7,543 nucleotides of DNA, taken from JASLDZ01 sp964242895. GTDB taxonomy: Bacteria > Pseudomonadota > Alphaproteobacteria > Caulobacterales > Caulobacteraceae. Shown piece by piece: positions 6,090 to 7,543 of this stretch (its first letter is position 1; every line of letters begins with the position of its first letter). The DNA lies in assembly GCA_964242895.1 (NCBI GenBank), contig CAXTBN010000092.1, positions 1 through 7,543 on the forward strand. The letters are read 5' to 3'. The translations under genes were made by a program, and so were the position numbers. The notes under the pieces were generated by a model. The model did not search any database. It worked only from the letters and a program-made list of their open reading frames with translations, and was not told the DNA's origin.

Positions 6090-7139
6090 TCAGAGCCGCA
6101 GGACGATCGCCAGTCCGCCGCCCACCAAGCCGAACAGCACGACCGCGACCGTGACCGCCGCCAGCACCCGCGGCGGGAAGGAGCGGGACACCATCGCCAT
6201 CGAGGGCAGGCTGATGGGGGCGAGCGTCATCAGGAGCGCGCCGAGCGGGCCGGCGCCGACGCCGGCCGCCAGCATGGCCTGGATGATGGGCACCTCGCCC
6301 GCCGTCGGGATCACGAACAGCGCGCCCACCACCGCGAACACGGCGATCCACCAGAGGCTGTTCCCGATCTCCGGTCCCACCGCGGGGAACAGCCAGGCGC
6401 GCGCCGCCCCCAGGAGCAGGACCAGCACCACGTACTCGGGGACGAGCTGCAGGGTCATGCGGCCCAGGATCGCCAGCCACCGGCGGAACGGGCCGGGGCG
6501 GACCTGGGCCAAGGACGCCGACATCGCCGCCTCGGCGGCCTCGGCCTCCCGCGGCGAGGTCAGGCGGTCGGCGAGGCGGCCGAGGCCGAACACCATGGGC
6601 ACGCCCAGCAGCACCCGCAGCGCCGTCCACCGCCAGCCGAGCACGAAGCCCATGAACACCAGGGTCGCCGGGTTGAGCACGGTGTTGCCGAGCCAGAAGG
6701 CCATGGCGGCCCCCGCCGAGGCGCGGCCGCGGCGCAGCCCCACGACGACGGGCGCCGCGCAGCAGGTGCACATCATCCCGGGCAGGGACAGAGCGGTCCC
6801 CGCGGCCACGCCGCCGAGCCCCGCGCGCCCGAGCCGGCGCGCGATCCAGTCGGGCGGCAGCAGCGCCTGCACGCCGGAGCCCAGCAGCAGCCCCAGCACC
6901 ATCGCCTTCCAGATCGCGTTCCCGTAGGCCAGGGCGTAGGCTTTCGCCGCCTCCCACGACGGCGCCGGCGGCTGCGCCGCGCCGCCCGTCAGGATCGAGC
7001 GGCCGATCGAGTGGTGGGCCGCGGCGGTGAAGGCGCGGTCCCAGTACGGAAGCCACTTCACGTACGCGAGGCCCGTCACCGCCACGACCGCGAGCAGGAT
7101 CCAGGCGGGCCTCACGCCCTCGCTTCGGTTCTCTGACAT
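6090..7139 (-). CDS. ArsP_1/YraQ (DUF318) family permease
   Basis: 349 residues from the ATG at 7139. The family (PF03773) consists of inner-membrane permeases; ArsP members export trivalent organoarsenicals, but most members are uncharacterised. Transmembrane candidates lie at about 12-30, 76-94, 106-122, 141-165, 172-187, 229-248, 260-278, 284-312 and 326-346. The first half carries LPGMMCTCCAAPVVVGLRRG (119-138), with Cys124, Cys126 and Cys127, followed by AMAFWLGNTVLNPATLV (145-161). The second half has VIPTAGEVPIIQAML (276-290) and LAPISLPSM (306-314), the pseudo-symmetric counterpart seen in the family. The cysteines could coordinate a soft metal or metalloid; this is inferred. A GTG at 7196 is an alternative start (19 more residues) with GGAG 7 nt upstream. 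ATG is preferred because it places the first membrane segment near the N-terminus, but the choice is uncertain. No ars regulator or reductase is visible nearby. Confidence 0.85.
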   Translation of the reverse strand: MSENRSEGVRPAWILLAVVAVTGLAYVKWLPYWDRAFTAAAHHSIGRSILTGGAAQPPAPSWEAAKAYALAYGNAIWKAMVLGLLLGSGVQALLPPDWIARRLGRAGLGGVAAGTALSLPGMMCTCCAAPVVVGLRRGRASAGAAMAFWLGNTVLNPATLVFMGFVLGWRWTALRVLLGVPMVFGLGRLADRLTSPREAEAAEAAMSASLAQVRPGPFRRWLAILGRMTLQLVPEYVVLVLLLGAARAWLFPAVGPEIGNSLWWIAVFAVVGALFVIPTAGEVPIIQAMLAAGVGAGPLGALLMTLAPISLPSMAMVSRSFPPRVLAAVTVAVVLFGLVGGGLAIVLRL

Positions 7140-7303
7140 GGGGCCCCGGTCCGACACGTCGCGCCTTGTGCCGTCAGCCACGGGCGCAATCAACACGGGG
7201 CCGCTCCGACCCGGGCGCGCCGCCTCTGCGGGTCCGACCCCCGACCGGCTAGGGTGCGCGACGCGGGTCCGCGCAGGGGTGTCGGGGCTCGGCGTCGAGG
7301 TAG
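7140..7303. other. Region between permease and peptidase fragment, nothing convincing seen
   Basis: It should hold the permease promoter (minus strand), but no clear -10/-35 pair is visible. The octamer tccgaccc occurs at 7205 and again at 7233, and gggtc-c-gaccc at 7230-7240 is a short inverted repeat; both are weak in DNA this GC-rich. A TAG at 7301-7303 closes the frame just before the peptidase fragment. Confidence 0.4.
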
Positions 7304-7543
7304 GCGCAGGCGATCGCCTTCACGCGCTTCGTCGAGGAACCCGCGGCCCGCTATCTCCCGCCGGTCGTCAAGCCGTCCGGGGCGACCTGGGCCGCCCCGC
7401 CCAGGATCGTGTCCACGACCACCTACCAGCAGGACGGCGAGCGGTTCGACGCGACGGGCCGCGTCCGCTTGTTCGTGGTGGCGTCGGCCGGCGGCGAGCC
7501 GCGTCAGATCACGACGGGCCAGGCGAACGTCGACGGCGATCCG
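7304..7543 (+). pseudogene. S9-family peptidase fragment (internal beta-propeller), no start, runs off window
   Basis: 80 open codons follow an in-frame TAG at 7301-7303 and continue past the right edge. The translation has AIAFTRFVEE, ATWAAPPRIV, TYQQDG, RLFVVASAGGEPRQITTGQ and DGDP. This order (a propeller strand ending in AFT, then WAPP, Y-x-x-DG, hLFVV-x-GG-x-PRQ-x-T-x-G) is typical of the N-terminal beta-propeller of acylaminoacyl-peptidase/prolyl-oligopeptidase-like S9 serine peptidases. In such proteins of roughly 650-700 residues it lies well inside the chain. About 100 or more N-terminal residues are therefore missing. No ATG, GTG or TTG occurs in frame before the GTG within APPRIV, and the other forward frames just upstream show no peptidase-like sequence. 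It is either a 5'-truncated pseudogene or the product of an assembly join near 7300. The catalytic domain would lie beyond the window. Confidence 0.65.

Noticed and set aside
4831..7056. 741-codon minus-strand frame containing the AI-2E protein as a fusion
   Set aside because: Its N-terminal half is the permease region read in the wrong frame. The hydrophobic, family-like part starts after the GTG at 5973, which has its own ribosome site.
7253..7348. Short minus-strand frame encoding AIACAYLDAEPRHPCADPRR
   Set aside because: Fewer than 35 codons between stops, overlaps the convincing peptidase coding on the other strand, no homology recognised and no ribosome site.

Overview
The window is GC-rich (about 70%) bacterial DNA, most likely alphaproteobacterial and probably from a Caulobacterales relative such as Caulobacter or Phenylobacterium. 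The best clue is the left end. The large protein there runs into a domain closely resembling the N-terminal lipopolysaccharide-anchoring region of RsaA, the Caulobacter S-layer protein. The taxon is an inference from that domain plus base composition. A run of exactly 100 N (3621-3720) marks a draft scaffold join, and a headless gene at the right edge hints at a second discontinuity.

Layout, left to right: (1) 1-3595, minus strand: the first 1198 residues of a very large secreted surface protein whose 3' end lies beyond base 1. It has a beta-rich N-terminal module, one cadherin-like domain, five homologous repeats of about 120-130 residues, a sixth unrelated Ig-like domain, and then an RsaA-like domain. 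The reading frame is open to the window edge. (2) 3621-3720: the gap. (3) 3721-4690, minus: a PHB-depolymerase-family esterase with an intact Ser-Asp-His triad, its C-terminus lost in the gap. A perfect inverted repeat resembling the operator of the PHB-responsive repressor PhaR lies about 49 bp upstream of its start. (4) 4831-5973, minus: an AI-2E (PerM/YhhT/TqsA) family membrane protein. (5) 6090-7139, minus: an ArsP_1/YraQ-type permease with a Cys-Thr-Cys-Cys motif. (6) 7304-7543, plus: 80 codons from inside the beta-propeller of an S9-family peptidase, with no start codon and an in-frame stop immediately before them.

The four substantial genes all read leftward, in the order permease, AI-2E protein, depolymerase, surface protein. 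The depolymerase seems to have its own control region, so it is probably not simply the tail of a permease operon. The gap prevents any conclusion about whether depolymerase and surface protein are co-transcribed. No RNA genes, insertion sequences, CRISPR arrays or tRNAs were seen. Long open frames antisense to the surface protein and the membrane proteins are by-products of GC-rich codon use and are not annotated.
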